DNA of 64,000 bases, from the NCBI RefSeq assembly GCF_001591645.1, contig NZ_BCVH01000009.1, positions 1-64,000 on the forward strand, given 5' to 3'. The position numbers and the translations under genes were made by a program. Origin of the DNA: Robertmurraya korlensis NBRC 107688. Lineage in GTDB: Bacteria; Bacillota; Bacilli; Bacillales; Cytobacillaceae. Shown in pieces: positions 18,466 to 26,334 of the stretch. The stretch's first letter is position 1; every line of letters starts with the position of its first letter. The notes beneath the pieces were generated by a model that was given only the letters and a program-made list of their open reading frames with translations, searched no databases and was not told the origin of the DNA.

Positions 18466-18791
18466 GGGAATCAAAATAGAGTTAAGTTCCCGTGAGTAAG
18501 GAAAAAAGAGCTTAGTGGTAACTAAAGAGTGATTTAGGTTCTCGTGAGCGAAGAAGTAAGAGCCTGGCGGTAATCAAAGTAGGAGTTAGATTCCCGAGAG
18601 TAAGGAAAAAAGAGCTTGGTGGTAATCAAAGTAGGCGTTAGGTTCCCGGGAGTAAGGAAACAAGAGCCTGGAGGTAATCAAAGTAAGAGATAGGTTCCCG
18701 AGAGTAAGGAAAAAAGAGCTTGGTGGTAATTAAAGTAGGCGTTAGATTCCCACGAGCAAAAAAAATGATTATATCGGTAATTAAAGTTTAA
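18466..18791. repeat. Tandem array of about six 52-bp repeats
   Basis: Direct repeats begin at about 18466, 18517, 18569, 18621, 18673 and 18725, with a partial copy at 18776. The spacing is exactly 52 bases for the middle copies (51 at the ends). Each has a GGTAATCAAAGTAGG-like start, a TTCCCGAGAGTAAGGAA-like middle and an AAGAGCTTGG-like end; outer copies are more diverged, and a very degenerate copy may lie at 18406-18465. The period is not a multiple of 3 and no long frame runs through it, so it looks noncoding. It fills the roughly 500-base gap between two minus-strand genes. Confidence 0.9.
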
Positions 18792-18831
18792 GTACAAAGA
18801 AAATTCTTCAAATGCTTCATTATTCTACAAT

Positions 18832-19371
18832 TTAACTTTTTAGAACAAAATGCGCGTTCCTACTATGGCCCTTTAATACAAATTGCGCTGACAACACCCG
18901 CCTCACAGTCTTCTTCGATCTCACCACACCCCCACACCAATCATAAATAGCATTCGTTGTCACTAATCGATCTGGAAACAGCAGCAGAAATTCACGGACG
19001 CTCCTAATGATTGAATCGTCAATGCTTTCAATTGTTCCGCATGAACAGATCAATTTTGTATCAGTACCTTCGTTGAAAAATGTATAACAATGAGAACAAT
19101 AAATTCCCTTCCGCACGGAGTCTTGAAAAATAGCTAGAGAATCCATTTGAAAAAGGTTATTACCGAAATCAAGCAAGACGTCATTTAACAGCAGAAACTC
19201 ATTCATCAATGAATTTACATATTGATCGAACAACAATTCGCCGGCGTAGCCCTTTTCAAGATGTTGGTAATGAGTAACATCTTTTTCACACAGACTCATA
19301 CGTAAAAATAAACTACGATATAACAATAATTGTTCGGACTCATTTCTTGATTTAAGTAGCATTGTCCACAT
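18832..19371 (-). CDS. NERD-related protein lacking the nuclease core
   Basis: A 179-residue protein. Residues about 35-85 look like the start of a NERD (nuclease-related) domain: GYAGELLFDQYV, NEFLLLNDVLLDFGNNLFQMDSL. In full-length family members this leads into an E-x-K-containing core of roughly 100 residues. Here the sequence passes straight to a Cys-rich segment (YCSHCYTFF...LICSCGTIES) and a C-terminal helical region (LFPDRLVTTNAIYDWC...SKKTVRRVLS) like the tail of Bacillus NERD proteins. An in-frame internal deletion is the simplest explanation. Nuclease activity is unlikely. The family call rests on motif memory. Confidence 0.6.
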   Translation of the reverse strand: MWTMLLKSRNESEQLLLYRSLFLRMSLCEKDVTHYQHLEKGYAGELLFDQYVNSLMNEFLLLNDVLLDFGNNLFQMDSLAIFQDSVRKGIYCSHCYTFFNEGTDTKLICSCGTIESIDDSIIRSVREFLLLFPDRLVTTNAIYDWCGGVVRSKKTVRRVLSAQFVLKGHSRNAHFVLKS

Positions 19372-19423
19372 CCTTTCCCCAATAGTGTACTTTTTCTAAA
19401 ACGATTTGTCTAAAAATTCGTAA

Positions 19424-19438
19424 ATGTATGCGTTTACA
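19424..19438. promoter_or_regulatory. Candidate cre (CcpA) site upstream of lcfB
   Basis: ATGTATGCGTTTACA fits the cre consensus WTGNAANCGNWNNCW with one mismatch. It lies just upstream of the -35 element, where CcpA binding could give carbon catabolite repression of fatty-acid activation. Confidence 0.55.
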
Positions 19439-19439
19439 C

Positions 19440-19468
19440 TTGTAAGCGTAAAATTCATTCAATATAAT
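19440..19468 (+). promoter_or_regulatory. SigA-type promoter of lcfB
   Basis: -35 TTGTAA (19440-19445), a 17-base spacer and -10 TATAAT (19463-19468). A cre-like site lies before it and a FadR box after it. Confidence 0.65.
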
Positions 19469-19493
19469 GGAAGTAGGGGTTTTTAATTATTTA

Positions 19494-19511
19494 TGAATGA
19501 ATGACCATTCA
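19494..19511. promoter_or_regulatory. FadR operator
   Basis: The 18-base site TGAATGAATGACCATTCA matches the Bacillus FadR consensus TGAATGAMTANTCATTCA at all but two positions. It lies 25 bases after the -10 element of lcfB, a roadblock position relieved by long-chain acyl-CoA in B. subtilis, where lcfB belongs to the FadR regulon. Confidence 0.75.
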
Positions 19512-19589
19512 TAAAAAGAACAACAGCAACTGAGATCACCATACGAACCAAAACACAACCAAAAACAACCATTTAAAGGGGATGGAGCG

Positions 19590-21143
19590 ATGAATTTATC
19601 TGCTCAGCTTCACGAGACGGCAAAAGCGATGCCTCAAAAAACAGCATATTATTTTAATGATGAGGCTAGCACGTATGCTGAATTGGATGGGGCAATTACA
19701 AAGTTTGCGTCAGGGCTTGAGTCACTTGGGGTTAAAAAAGGGGATCATATTGCTTTACTTTTGGGGAATTCCCCCTATTTTGTTGTTAGTTTGTACGGGG
19801 CACTTCGATTAGGGGCGACAGTGATTCCGATTAATCCCATTTATACACCGGATGAAATTGGCTATATTATTAAAAACGGAGATGTTAAAACGGTTGTTGC
19901 ACTGGATCTGTTACTTCCGCTTGCTGAAAAAATGCATCATTTATTGCCTGAGGTTGAAAACTATATCATTTGTGAAACACCCCAAGGTAAGGAGCGTGGA
20001 CTTAATGAAAGCAATTTAGCAGTTGGCGCTAAGCTACATACTTTTACAAGCATCCTCGCGTCCGGTGATTTAAGCTATCAGGGCCCAGAGCTAAATGAGG
20101 ATGATGTGGCTGTGATTTTGTACACTTCAGGAACTACAGGAAAGCCAAAGGGCGCCATGCTCACTCATAAAAATTTATACAGCAATGCCAAGGATACAGG
20201 AGATTATTTGAAAATGAATGAGGACGACCGAGTCATTACCACTCTCCCCATGTTTCATGTATTTTGCTTAACGGTCGCATTAAATGCTCCTTTATTAAGT
20301 GGGGCTACCATTTTAATCGATCCTAAATTTAGTCCGGCTGAAATTTTTCGCTTATCAAGAAAATATAAACCAACAGTCTTTGCTGGTGTACCTACCATGT
20401 ATAACTTCCTTTACCAACACGAAGCGGGAGATCCAAAGGATTTACAATCTTTACGATTATGTATATCCGGTGGTGCGTCTATGCCAGTTTCATTGCTAGA
20501 GAACTTTGAGAAAAAGTTCAACGTCCTCATTTCTGAGGGATATGGTCTTTCAGAAGCTTCACCGGTCACTTGCTTTAATCCGCTTGATCGTCCACGAAAA
20601 GCAGGCTCGATTGGTCAGTCTATTATTCATGTGGAAAACAAAATTGTGAATGAATTAGGTGAAGAGGTTCCTGTAGGGCAGGTTGGTGAGCTTATTGTTC
20701 ACGGGCCAAATGTGATGAAGGGATATTATAAAATGCCTGAGGAAACACAGGCGACCATTCGTAACGGATGGTTATACACAGGGGATCTTGCTAGAAAGGA
20801 TGAGGAAGGATATTTTTATATCGTTGATCGGAAAAAGGATCTAATTCTTGTCGGTGGCTACAATGTGTACCCGAGAGAAGTAGAGGAAGTCCTTTATAGC
20901 CATCCAGATATTATCGAGGTGGCCGTGCTTGGTGTCCCTGATCCAGAACAAGGGGAAGCAGTTAAAAGTTATGTGGTAAGCAAAAATGCAGACCTGACAG
21001 AGGAGGACGTTCTCGCTTTTTGCCATGAGCACTTAGCAAAATACAAAATTCCTAGTTCAGTAGATTTCCTAAAGGAGCTCCCAAAGAATACAACCGGGAA
21101 AATTTTACGAAGAGCGTTAAAACAACAAATCTTTCAAGCATAG
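19590..21143 (+). CDS. lcfB: Long-chain fatty acid-CoA ligase (LcfB/YhfL)
   Basis: A 517-residue adenylate-forming enzyme that activates fatty acids to acyl-CoA for beta-oxidation. The ATP loop [18 protein letters not shown], the [10 protein letters not shown] motif, the hinge [24 protein letters not shown] and the C-terminal catalytic Lys in [12 protein letters not shown] are all in order. AAAGGGGATGG precedes the ATG. The upstream region carries a SigA-type promoter, a cre-like site and a FadR operator, consistent with induction by fatty acids and repression by sugar. A terminator separates it from the enoyl-CoA hydratase gene. Confidence 0.9.
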   Translation: MNLSAQLHETAKAMPQKTAYYFNDEASTYAELDGAITKFASGLESLGVKKGDHIALLLGNSPYFVVSLYGALRLGATVIPINPIYTPDEIGYIIKNGDVKTVVALDLLLPLAEKMHHLLPEVENYIICETPQGKERGLNESNLAVGAKLHTFTSILASGDLSYQGPELNEDDVAVILYTSGTTGKPKGAMLTHKNLYSNAKDTGDYLKMNEDDRVITTLPMFHVFCLTVALNAPLLSGATILIDPKFSPAEIFRLSRKYKPTVFAGVPTMYNFLYQHEAGDPKDLQSLRLCISGGASMPVSLLENFEKKFNVLISEGYGLSEASPVTCFNPLDRPRKAGSIGQSIIHVENKIVNELGEEVPVGQVGELIVHGPNVMKGYYKMPEETQATIRNGWLYTGDLARKDEEGYFYIVDRKKDLILVGGYNVYPREVEEVLYSHPDIIEVAVLGVPDPEQGEAVKSYVVSKNADLTEEDVLAFCHEHLAKYKIPSSVDFLKELPKNTTGKILRRALKQQIFQA

Positions 21144-21150
21144 TATTAGG

Positions 21151-21182
21151 AAAAAGCAGGCTGAAATATGTCTGCTTTTTTT
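21151..21182 (+). terminator. Terminator after lcfB
   Basis: A 9-bp AAAAAGCAG/CTGCTTTTT stem with a 12-base loop, ending in a T-run. It lies 20 bases before the next start, so some read-through into the hydratase gene is possible. Confidence 0.8.
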
Positions 21183-21202
21183 ATCGAAGGAGGAATGAGT
21201 CT

Positions 21203-21979
21203 GTGAGCCTAGTACTCTTTGAAAAAAAGGATTTCATCGGTTTTGTTACCTTAAATCGTCCCAATGCACTGAACGCTTTTAATTACGATTCATTGTTAGA
21301 ACTTCAGCAGATCGTTGAACAAATCCGCCATGACCCTAAGGTTCGTGTCGTTATTTTCAGCGGCGCAGGTGATAAGGCGTTCAGTGTTGGTGCGGACTTA
21401 AAGGAACGAAAACACCTGTCACCAGAAGATGTGATGAGAAATGTAGATAAAATAGGTACAGTTTTTTCAGAAGTAAGTGAGCTCCCTCAGCCAACCATCG
21501 CGGCTATTAATGGATACGCCTTTGGAGGTGGAATGGAGCTCGCTCTAGCTTGTGATTTCCGACTTGCGGTAAAAGGCACGAAAATGGGGTTGACTGAAAC
21601 GAGCCTTGGAATCATACCAGGTGCAGGGGGGACACAGCGATTACCGAGGCTGATTGGTGAAACAAAAGCATTAGAGCTTATTTTAACTGCTAGAAAAATA
21701 ACAGCTGAACAAGCAGAACATTTAGGAATCGTTAATAAAGTGGCGGAAACGAAAGAACTTATGAATGAGTCCTTAAAGCTAGCCAACGAAATGCTTGAAA
21801 ACGCTCCGATCGCCCTGCAACAAGCAAAATTTTCCATTAGGCAGGGTATGAATGTAGATCTGAATACAGCCCTAAGAGTTGAAAGGAAAGCGTATGAGGT
21901 AACCTTACCCACTGCTGATCGTACAGAAGCGCTGCAAGCGTTTAGTGAAAAAAGAAAACCGAACTTTCAAGGAAAATAA
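21203..21979 (+). CDS. Enoyl-CoA hydratase/isomerase family protein
   Basis: A 258-residue crotonase-fold enzyme, probably hydrating trans-2-enoyl-CoA in fatty-acid breakdown. The oxyanion-hole segments AFSVGADLKE and GYAFGGGMELALACD are present. Both catalytic Glu positions are kept, one in GGGMELA and one in TETSLGIIPGAGGTQRLPR. The start is GTG after GAAGGAGGA. It follows the acyl-CoA ligase on the same strand, which supports a lipid role, but short-chain or methylglutaconyl-type substrates cannot be ruled out. Confidence 0.85.
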   Translation: MSLVLFEKKDFIGFVTLNRPNALNAFNYDSLLELQQIVEQIRHDPKVRVVIFSGAGDKAFSVGADLKERKHLSPEDVMRNVDKIGTVFSEVSELPQPTIAAINGYAFGGGMELALACDFRLAVKGTKMGLTETSLGIIPGAGGTQRLPRLIGETKALELILTARKITAEQAEHLGIVNKVAETKELMNESLKLANEMLENAPIALQQAKFSIRQGMNVDLNTALRVERKAYEVTLPTADRTEALQAFSEKRKPNFQGK

Positions 21980-21984
21980 GAAAG

Positions 21985-22015
21985 AGGGCCAGTCGGAAAC
22001 GATTGGTTCCTTTTT
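21985..22015 (+). terminator. Terminator after enoyl-CoA hydratase gene
   Basis: A CCAGTCG/CGATTGG stem (one G-T pair) with a GAAA tetraloop, extended by GG/TC pairs, followed by CCTTTTT. Confidence 0.72.
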
Positions 22016-22053
22016 GTAGTATAATAAATATTTAGAAAATTTACAAAAAAGAC

Positions 22054-22082
22054 TTGTAGAAAAACTCTGCTCCTTATATAAT
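22054..22082 (+). promoter_or_regulatory. SigA-type promoter of the ABC importer operon
   Basis: -35 TTGTAG (22054-22059), a 17-base spacer and a perfect -10 TATAAT (22077-22082), 76 bases before the substrate-binding protein start. I see no T-box or riboswitch-like structure in the short leader. Confidence 0.65.
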
Positions 22083-22157
22083 AATAGGTAGATATTTTAG
22101 TGCATGAAAGCATAAAAGTAAAAAAGTGATAGAGAGAGAGTAAGAGGGGGAAATATT

Positions 22158-23150
22158 ATGCTAGGAAAAATGAAATCATTGGCTGCCATTTCAGTTGCAG
22201 GGGCACTGTTCTTAAGTGGCTGTGGTAGCTCAGAAACAGATTCTGCAAATGGAGACTCAAAAGAAAAAACAATTAAAGTCGGTGTGACTCAAATTGTTGA
22301 GCATCCGTCGTTAGATGCTGCTCTTGAAGGCTTCCAAAAAGCGCTTGAAGAGGAAGGGCTTGAAGTAGAATATAATGTGCAAATCGCACAGGGTGATCAA
22401 AATAACAATCAATCGATTGCTAACAATTTTGTTGGTGATAAAGTGGACCTAATTTTTGCTAACTCTACACCAAGTGCATTGAGTGCGTTAAACGCAACGA
22501 AGGAAATTCCGATTGTATTTACATCTGTAACAGACCCAGTAGGTGCGGAGCTTGTTAAGGCAATGGATCAGCCTGGGGAAAATATCACAGGTACGACTGA
22601 TACACATCCTGACGCGATTCCAAATATGGTTCAGTTTATGAACGAGAACTTTAGCGGTAAAACCGTTGGAGTTATCTACAATTCAGGTGAACAAAACTCA
22701 ATTGCCCAAATCGATCTAGTTAAGGATGCTCTAAAAGGAACAGACTTAAAGCTTGCTGAAGCTACCGTTTCTACTTCTTCTGAAGTAAAGCAAGCCGCTG
22801 AATCATTAATTGGTAAGGCTGATATGTTCTATATCATTACTGATAATACAGTTGTTTCAGCTTTAGAGTCTGTTATTCAAGTAGCTAATGACGAAGATTT
22901 GCCACTGTTTGTAGGGGAGCTAGATTCGGTAAAACGCGGAGGTTTTGCAGGATACGGCTTTGATTACAGTGATATCGGTTATGAAGCTGGAGTGATGGCT
23001 GCACAAATCCTTAAAGGTGAAAAGAAGGCATCAGAGTTACCTGTTCAATATCCACAAAACCTAAAGCTATTAATCAACCAAACGGCTGCAAAGGAAATGG
23101 GCATTGAAATAAAGGACGAGTGGAAAGAACTTGCAGAACTTGTAGACTAA
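22158..23150 (+). CDS. ABC importer substrate-binding lipoprotein (TrpX-like)
   Basis: A 330-residue secreted lipoprotein. The signal peptide ends in the lipobox LSGC, with Cys22 lipidated. The mature part is an ABC_sub_bind domain of the periplasmic-binding type I fold: VGVTQIVEHPSLDAALEGF, IFANSTPSALSAL, IPIVFTSVTDPVGAELV. Streptococcal relatives are encoded with the same kinds of partner and are linked to tryptophan or tyrosine uptake, so an aromatic amino acid or related small molecule is plausible, but the ligand is not shown. Permease and ATPase genes follow. Confidence 0.85.
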   Translation: MLGKMKSLAAISVAGALFLSGCGSSETDSANGDSKEKTIKVGVTQIVEHPSLDAALEGFQKALEEEGLEVEYNVQIAQGDQNNNQSIANNFVGDKVDLIFANSTPSALSALNATKEIPIVFTSVTDPVGAELVKAMDQPGENITGTTDTHPDAIPNMVQFMNENFSGKTVGVIYNSGEQNSIAQIDLVKDALKGTDLKLAEATVSTSSEVKQAAESLIGKADMFYIITDNTVVSALESVIQVANDEDLPLFVGELDSVKRGGFAGYGFDYSDIGYEAGVMAAQILKGEKKASELPVQYPQNLKLLINQTAAKEMGIEIKDEWKELAELVD

Positions 23151-23162
23151 GTATATTGGTTT

Positions 23163-23190
23163 GGGCTTCTGGATTTATTCCCTGAAGCCC
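23163..23190 (+). other. Intercistronic hairpin after the binding-protein gene
   Basis: A 7-bp GGGCTTC/GAAGCCC stem lies between the binding-protein stop and the permease start. There is no T-run, so it more likely stabilises the upstream message or attenuates partly, giving excess binding protein over membrane parts (inference). Confidence 0.55.
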
Positions 23191-23219
23191 TTCCGTATGT
23201 TAAGAAAGGAGAAGCATCT

Positions 23220-24251
23220 ATGTTTACAGCGATTTTTTCATCAGTGGAGGCAGGTGCCATTTACGCGCTTATGGCGCTTGGAGTGTACTTGTCTTTTAGA
23301 ATATTAGACTTTCCTGATTTAACGGTGGATGGTAGTTTTGTTACCGGAGCATCGGTTGCTGCTATATTAATTGTGTCAGGTACCAATCCTTTTATTGCAA
23401 CAATGGCTGCACTTGTTGCAGGTTTTATTGCCGGTTGCATGACGGGGCTTCTACACACTAAGGGAGGAATTAATCCCTTATTATCTGGAATTTTAATGAT
23501 GATTGCTCTATACTCAATCAATCTACGAATCATGGGGAAATCGAATGTTCCTCTTTTATCAGAGGAAACGGTTATTACAAAGCTTTCGGATTTTTGGACG
23601 AGTTTAAATATTGATCAAACCATCAGCTCGTTATTTGCTTCCATTGGGTTAGCTGACTATACTCCGAGAACGTGGGGGATTTTCCTATTTATGATTATCC
23701 TCGCATTTATTATTAAAGGGTTAATTGATGCGTTTTTGAAGACAGATATTGGCCTTGCATTACGTGCAACAGGTGATAATGAAACAATGATTCGAAGCTT
23801 TTCTGCTAATACGGATACTTTAAAGGTACTTGGTTTAGGTCTATCAAATGCTCTTGTTGCCTTTGCCGGTGCACTGATTGCTCAGTACAATGGCTTTAGT
23901 GATGTTGGTATGGGTATTGGAATGATCATTATTGGTTTGGCTTCCGTCATCATAGGTGAGGCAATCTTTGGGGCGAAAAACATTGTTCGTGCGACCTTCG
24001 CTGTTATTGGTGGAGCCATTGTTTATCGAATCATAGTTACGTTGGCCTTACGAGTAGAGTTTTTAGAAACGGGAGATATGAAGTTGATTACTGCAATTAT
24101 CGTCGTCTCTGCCCTTGTTGTTCCTAAGCTTGTTAACCAGCAAAAAGAAAGACAACGGAAGAAAAAGCGACTGATCGAATCAGCGCTAAAACAAAAGAAC
24201 TCCTTAGAGAAAAGTGGTGAACAGCTTGCTACAGCTAAGTCAGATTTATAA
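23220..24251 (+). CDS. ABC importer permease (branched-chain permease type)
   Basis: A 343-residue membrane protein of the BPD_transp_2 family with 8-9 hydrophobic helices. The N-terminal SVEAGAIYALMALGVYLSFRILDFPDLTVDGSF and the cytoplasmic LKTDIGLALRATGDNETMIRSF loop, the site that contacts the ATPase, are typical of TrpY-like permeases. The tail is Lys/Arg/Glu-rich. AGAAAGGAG precedes the ATG. It overlaps the ATPase gene by 38 bases if the earliest start is used there. Confidence 0.88.
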   Translation: MFTAIFSSVEAGAIYALMALGVYLSFRILDFPDLTVDGSFVTGASVAAILIVSGTNPFIATMAALVAGFIAGCMTGLLHTKGGINPLLSGILMMIALYSINLRIMGKSNVPLLSEETVITKLSDFWTSLNIDQTISSLFASIGLADYTPRTWGIFLFMIILAFIIKGLIDAFLKTDIGLALRATGDNETMIRSFSANTDTLKVLGLGLSNALVAFAGALIAQYNGFSDVGMGIGMIIIGLASVIIGEAIFGAKNIVRATFAVIGGAIVYRIIVTLALRVEFLETGDMKLITAIIVVSALVVPKLVNQQKERQRKKKRLIESALKQKNSLEKSGEQLATAKSDL

Positions 24252-25020
24252 AGTGTTCAATGAAGGGACACCGGATGAAAAGATAGCTATTAATCATGTC
24301 AATTTGTCTTTGAATAAGGGAGACTTTGTGACTGTGATTGGAAGTAACGGAGCTGGAAAATCTACTCTTATGAACCTAATATCTGGGAAAATGTTTCCAG
24401 ACGTTGGCCAGGTGACGGTCGATAACCAGGATGTTACGACGTTGAAAGAGCATAAGCGCTCACGCCTCATAGGTCGAGTATTCCAGGATCCAATGGCTGG
24501 AACGGCTCCGTCTATGACGATCGAAGAAAATTTAGCTATCGCCTATTCAAGGGCAAATTCACGAGGGTTGAGTCGAGGGGTTACAAAAAAACGTCGTGAG
24601 TTTTTTGTAGAAAAATTAGAATCACTGCACCTTGGGCTTGAAAATAGGCTTCAGGCGAAGGTTGGATTATTATCAGGTGGAGAACGCCAAGCATTGTCCT
24701 TATTGATGGCAACCTTTACTGACCCAAAAATCCTTCTCTTAGATGAGCATACAGCTGCTCTTGATCCATCACGGGCGGAGCTTATTACCAACTTAACTAG
24801 AGATATCGTGAATGAAACCAACTTAACGACATTAATGGTTACTCACAATATGCAACAGGCACTAGATCTTGGCAACCGACTGATCATGATGGATAGTGGC
24901 CAAATCATTTTTGAAGCAAATGAAGAAGAAAAATCAAAGCTAACTGTTGAAAAGCTTCTAGAGGAATTCCAACGTATTCGCGGTTCAAAAATGAGTAGTG
25001 ACCGTTCAGTGCTTGTATAG
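24214..25020 (+). CDS. ABC importer ATP-binding protein
   Basis: A 268-residue nucleotide-binding subunit. Walker A GSNGAGKS, Q-loop FQDP, signature LSGGERQAL, Walker B ILLLDEH with the catalytic Glu and the switch His in MVTHNM are all intact. It powers uptake with the permease and lipoprotein encoded just upstream. The start is uncertain: GTG 24214 and 24217 overlap the permease gene, while TTG 24226 has GTGGTGA as ribosome binding site. It ends at a strong terminator. Confidence 0.9.
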   Translation: MVNSLLQLSQIYKVFNEGTPDEKIAINHVNLSLNKGDFVTVIGSNGAGKSTLMNLISGKMFPDVGQVTVDNQDVTTLKEHKRSRLIGRVFQDPMAGTAPSMTIEENLAIAYSRANSRGLSRGVTKKRREFFVEKLESLHLGLENRLQAKVGLLSGGERQALSLLMATFTDPKILLLDEHTAALDPSRAELITNLTRDIVNETNLTTLMVTHNMQQALDLGNRLIMMDSGQIIFEANEEEKSKLTVEKLLEEFQRIRGSKMSSDRSVLV

Positions 25021-25060
25021 GAAACACATCAGAGAGACTCTCTGTGTGTTTTCTTTTTTT
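25021..25060 (+). terminator. Terminator of the ABC importer operon
   Basis: An AGAGAG/CTCTCT inner stem is extended by GAAACACA paired with GTGTGTTTTC, with a small bulge, then seven T. Confidence 0.82.
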
Positions 25061-25179
25061 GTGTCTCTTGATGGATATTTTTTGTACAGGTATAATATTC
25101 GATGGTGAGCTTCCAGTTTTATGTATTTTGGTATCATCATAGATTCGTAGAGGATAGTCAACATGGGTGGTGATTTTTT

Positions 25180-25911
25180 TTGGAAGAAGTAGTTTCTGTA
25201 AGAAGTAGCAGTGAGTTTCGAAAGGGAATACAAGCAGGAGTGTCGATTGGCATTGGCTATTTTCCGATTGCGTTAACATTTGGATTGCTCGCAAAAACAA
25301 CAGGACTTACGGTTACTGAAACCGTACTAATGAGTATTATTGTATTCGCGGGGGCTTCTCAATATATTGCGCTAAGTCTAATCACGCTTGGAACGGGAAT
25401 ATTTGAGATTGTATTAACAACTTTTATTGTGAATATCAGACACTTTCTTATGTCTGCTTCCCTGAATGAGAATGTAGAAAAGGAATCAACGGGACTTAAA
25501 ATGCTCTATTCTTTTGGAATAACGGACGAGACGTTTTCTGTTGCAGCATTAAGAGATGAAAAGGTTACGACAGGCTTTCTTTTTGGAGTCATTACTGTTT
25601 CGTATTCAAGCTGGGTCATAAATTCTGGGGTGGGTCATATTATTGGTGCCTCACTTCCGCAGACTTTGCAGGAAAGTATGTCAGTTGCCCTATATGCTAT
25701 GTTTATCGGACTTGTTGTTCCTTCGATGAAAAGAAGCGTAAAGGTGGTATTTTTAGCCGTAATAGCAGCGTGTTTTAATACGATATTTACCATGACAGAA
25801 ATTCTTTCTACAGGGTGGTCTATTGTTTCAGCCACTTTGCTCTCAGCTATTATAGTAGAAGTGGTCCAAACATTACGAGGGCAGGAGGGGGAGCAGGAGA
25901 ATGAAAAGTGA
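25180..25911 (+). CDS. azlC: AzlC-family branched-chain amino acid exporter subunit
   Basis: A 243-residue membrane protein of the AzlC family, the large subunit of an exporter of branched-chain amino acids. FRKGIQAGVSIGIGYFPIALTFGLLA and IIVFAGASQYIAL are family signatures. About six to seven helices are visible. The start is TTG with GGGTGGTGA 8 bases upstream. It overlaps azlD by 11 bases. No Lrp-type regulator is adjacent, unlike the azlB arrangement of B. subtilis. Confidence 0.87.
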   Translation: MEEVVSVRSSSEFRKGIQAGVSIGIGYFPIALTFGLLAKTTGLTVTETVLMSIIVFAGASQYIALSLITLGTGIFEIVLTTFIVNIRHFLMSASLNENVEKESTGLKMLYSFGITDETFSVAALRDEKVTTGFLFGVITVSYSSWVINSGVGHIIGASLPQTLQESMSVALYAMFIGLVVPSMKRSVKVVFLAVIAACFNTIFTMTEILSTGWSIVSATLLSAIIVEVVQTLRGQEGEQENEK

Positions 25912-26206
25912 GATTCTATGGATGATTGTTGGAATGGGGTTAGTCACGTATATTCCAAGAATGCTTCCGTTCGTCCTTTTTCAAGGAAAAGAATTACCCT
26001 CATTTTTGCAAGGAATTCTGAAAAATGTGCCATACGCAACGCTTGGAGCACTAATATTTCCGGGGATTTTATATATTCAGGAGGACCTTTGGTATGGCAT
26101 TCTAGGGGCTGCAGCCGCCTTTATTGCTGCTTTTCTCGGTGCAAATGTAATAGTAGTTGTGATTGGGTCTATTACGGTCCTGACGGTTTATTCCTATTTT
26201 TTCTAA
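25901..26206 (+). CDS. azlD: AzlD-family exporter subunit
   Basis: A 101-residue membrane protein with about three to four hydrophobic helices. MGLVTYIPRMLPFVLFQGKELPSFLQG near the start and YATLGALIFPGIL are AzlD features. It is the small partner of AzlC and is translationally coupled to it by overlap. GGAGGGGGAGCAGGAG lies before the ATG, and a terminator follows its stop. Confidence 0.87.
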   Translation: MKSEILWMIVGMGLVTYIPRMLPFVLFQGKELPSFLQGILKNVPYATLGALIFPGILYIQEDLWYGILGAAAAFIAAFLGANVIVVVIGSITVLTVYSYFF

Positions 26207-26207
26207 G

Positions 26208-26235
26208 CTGTTTCTCCTGGAGGAACAGTTTTTTT
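26208..26235 (+). terminator. Terminator of azlCD
   Basis: A 10-bp CTGTTTCTCC/GGAGGAACAG stem (one G-T pair) with a one-base loop and seven T. Confidence 0.85.
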
Positions 26236-26334
26236 ATTATCTTTTGGGATATAGTAATTATTGGTTCTAAATCCTATTTTTATTACTAAAATAAGTACAA
26301 AAGGATTGGACAAGGTGGAAAGGGGAGATCATTT

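Noticed and set aside
18314-18499. 61-codon plus-strand open frame next to the coat gene
   Set aside because: It has no ribosome binding site, overlaps the start of the repeat array and encodes no recognisable protein.
18466-18791. CRISPR array
   Set aside because: The 52-base units follow one another directly, without unique spacers, and no cas genes are near.
21487-21912. 141-codon minus-strand open frame
   Set aside because: It is antisense to the enoyl-CoA hydratase gene, with no start signal; it arises from that gene's codon use.
22083-22157. T-box or riboswitch before the ABC importer
   Set aside because: The leader after the promoter is only about 70 bases and shows no terminator-antiterminator pair or T-box core.
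25006-25233. 75-codon minus-strand open frame between the ABC importer and azlC
   Set aside because: It runs across the terminator and has no ribosome binding site or recognisable sequence.
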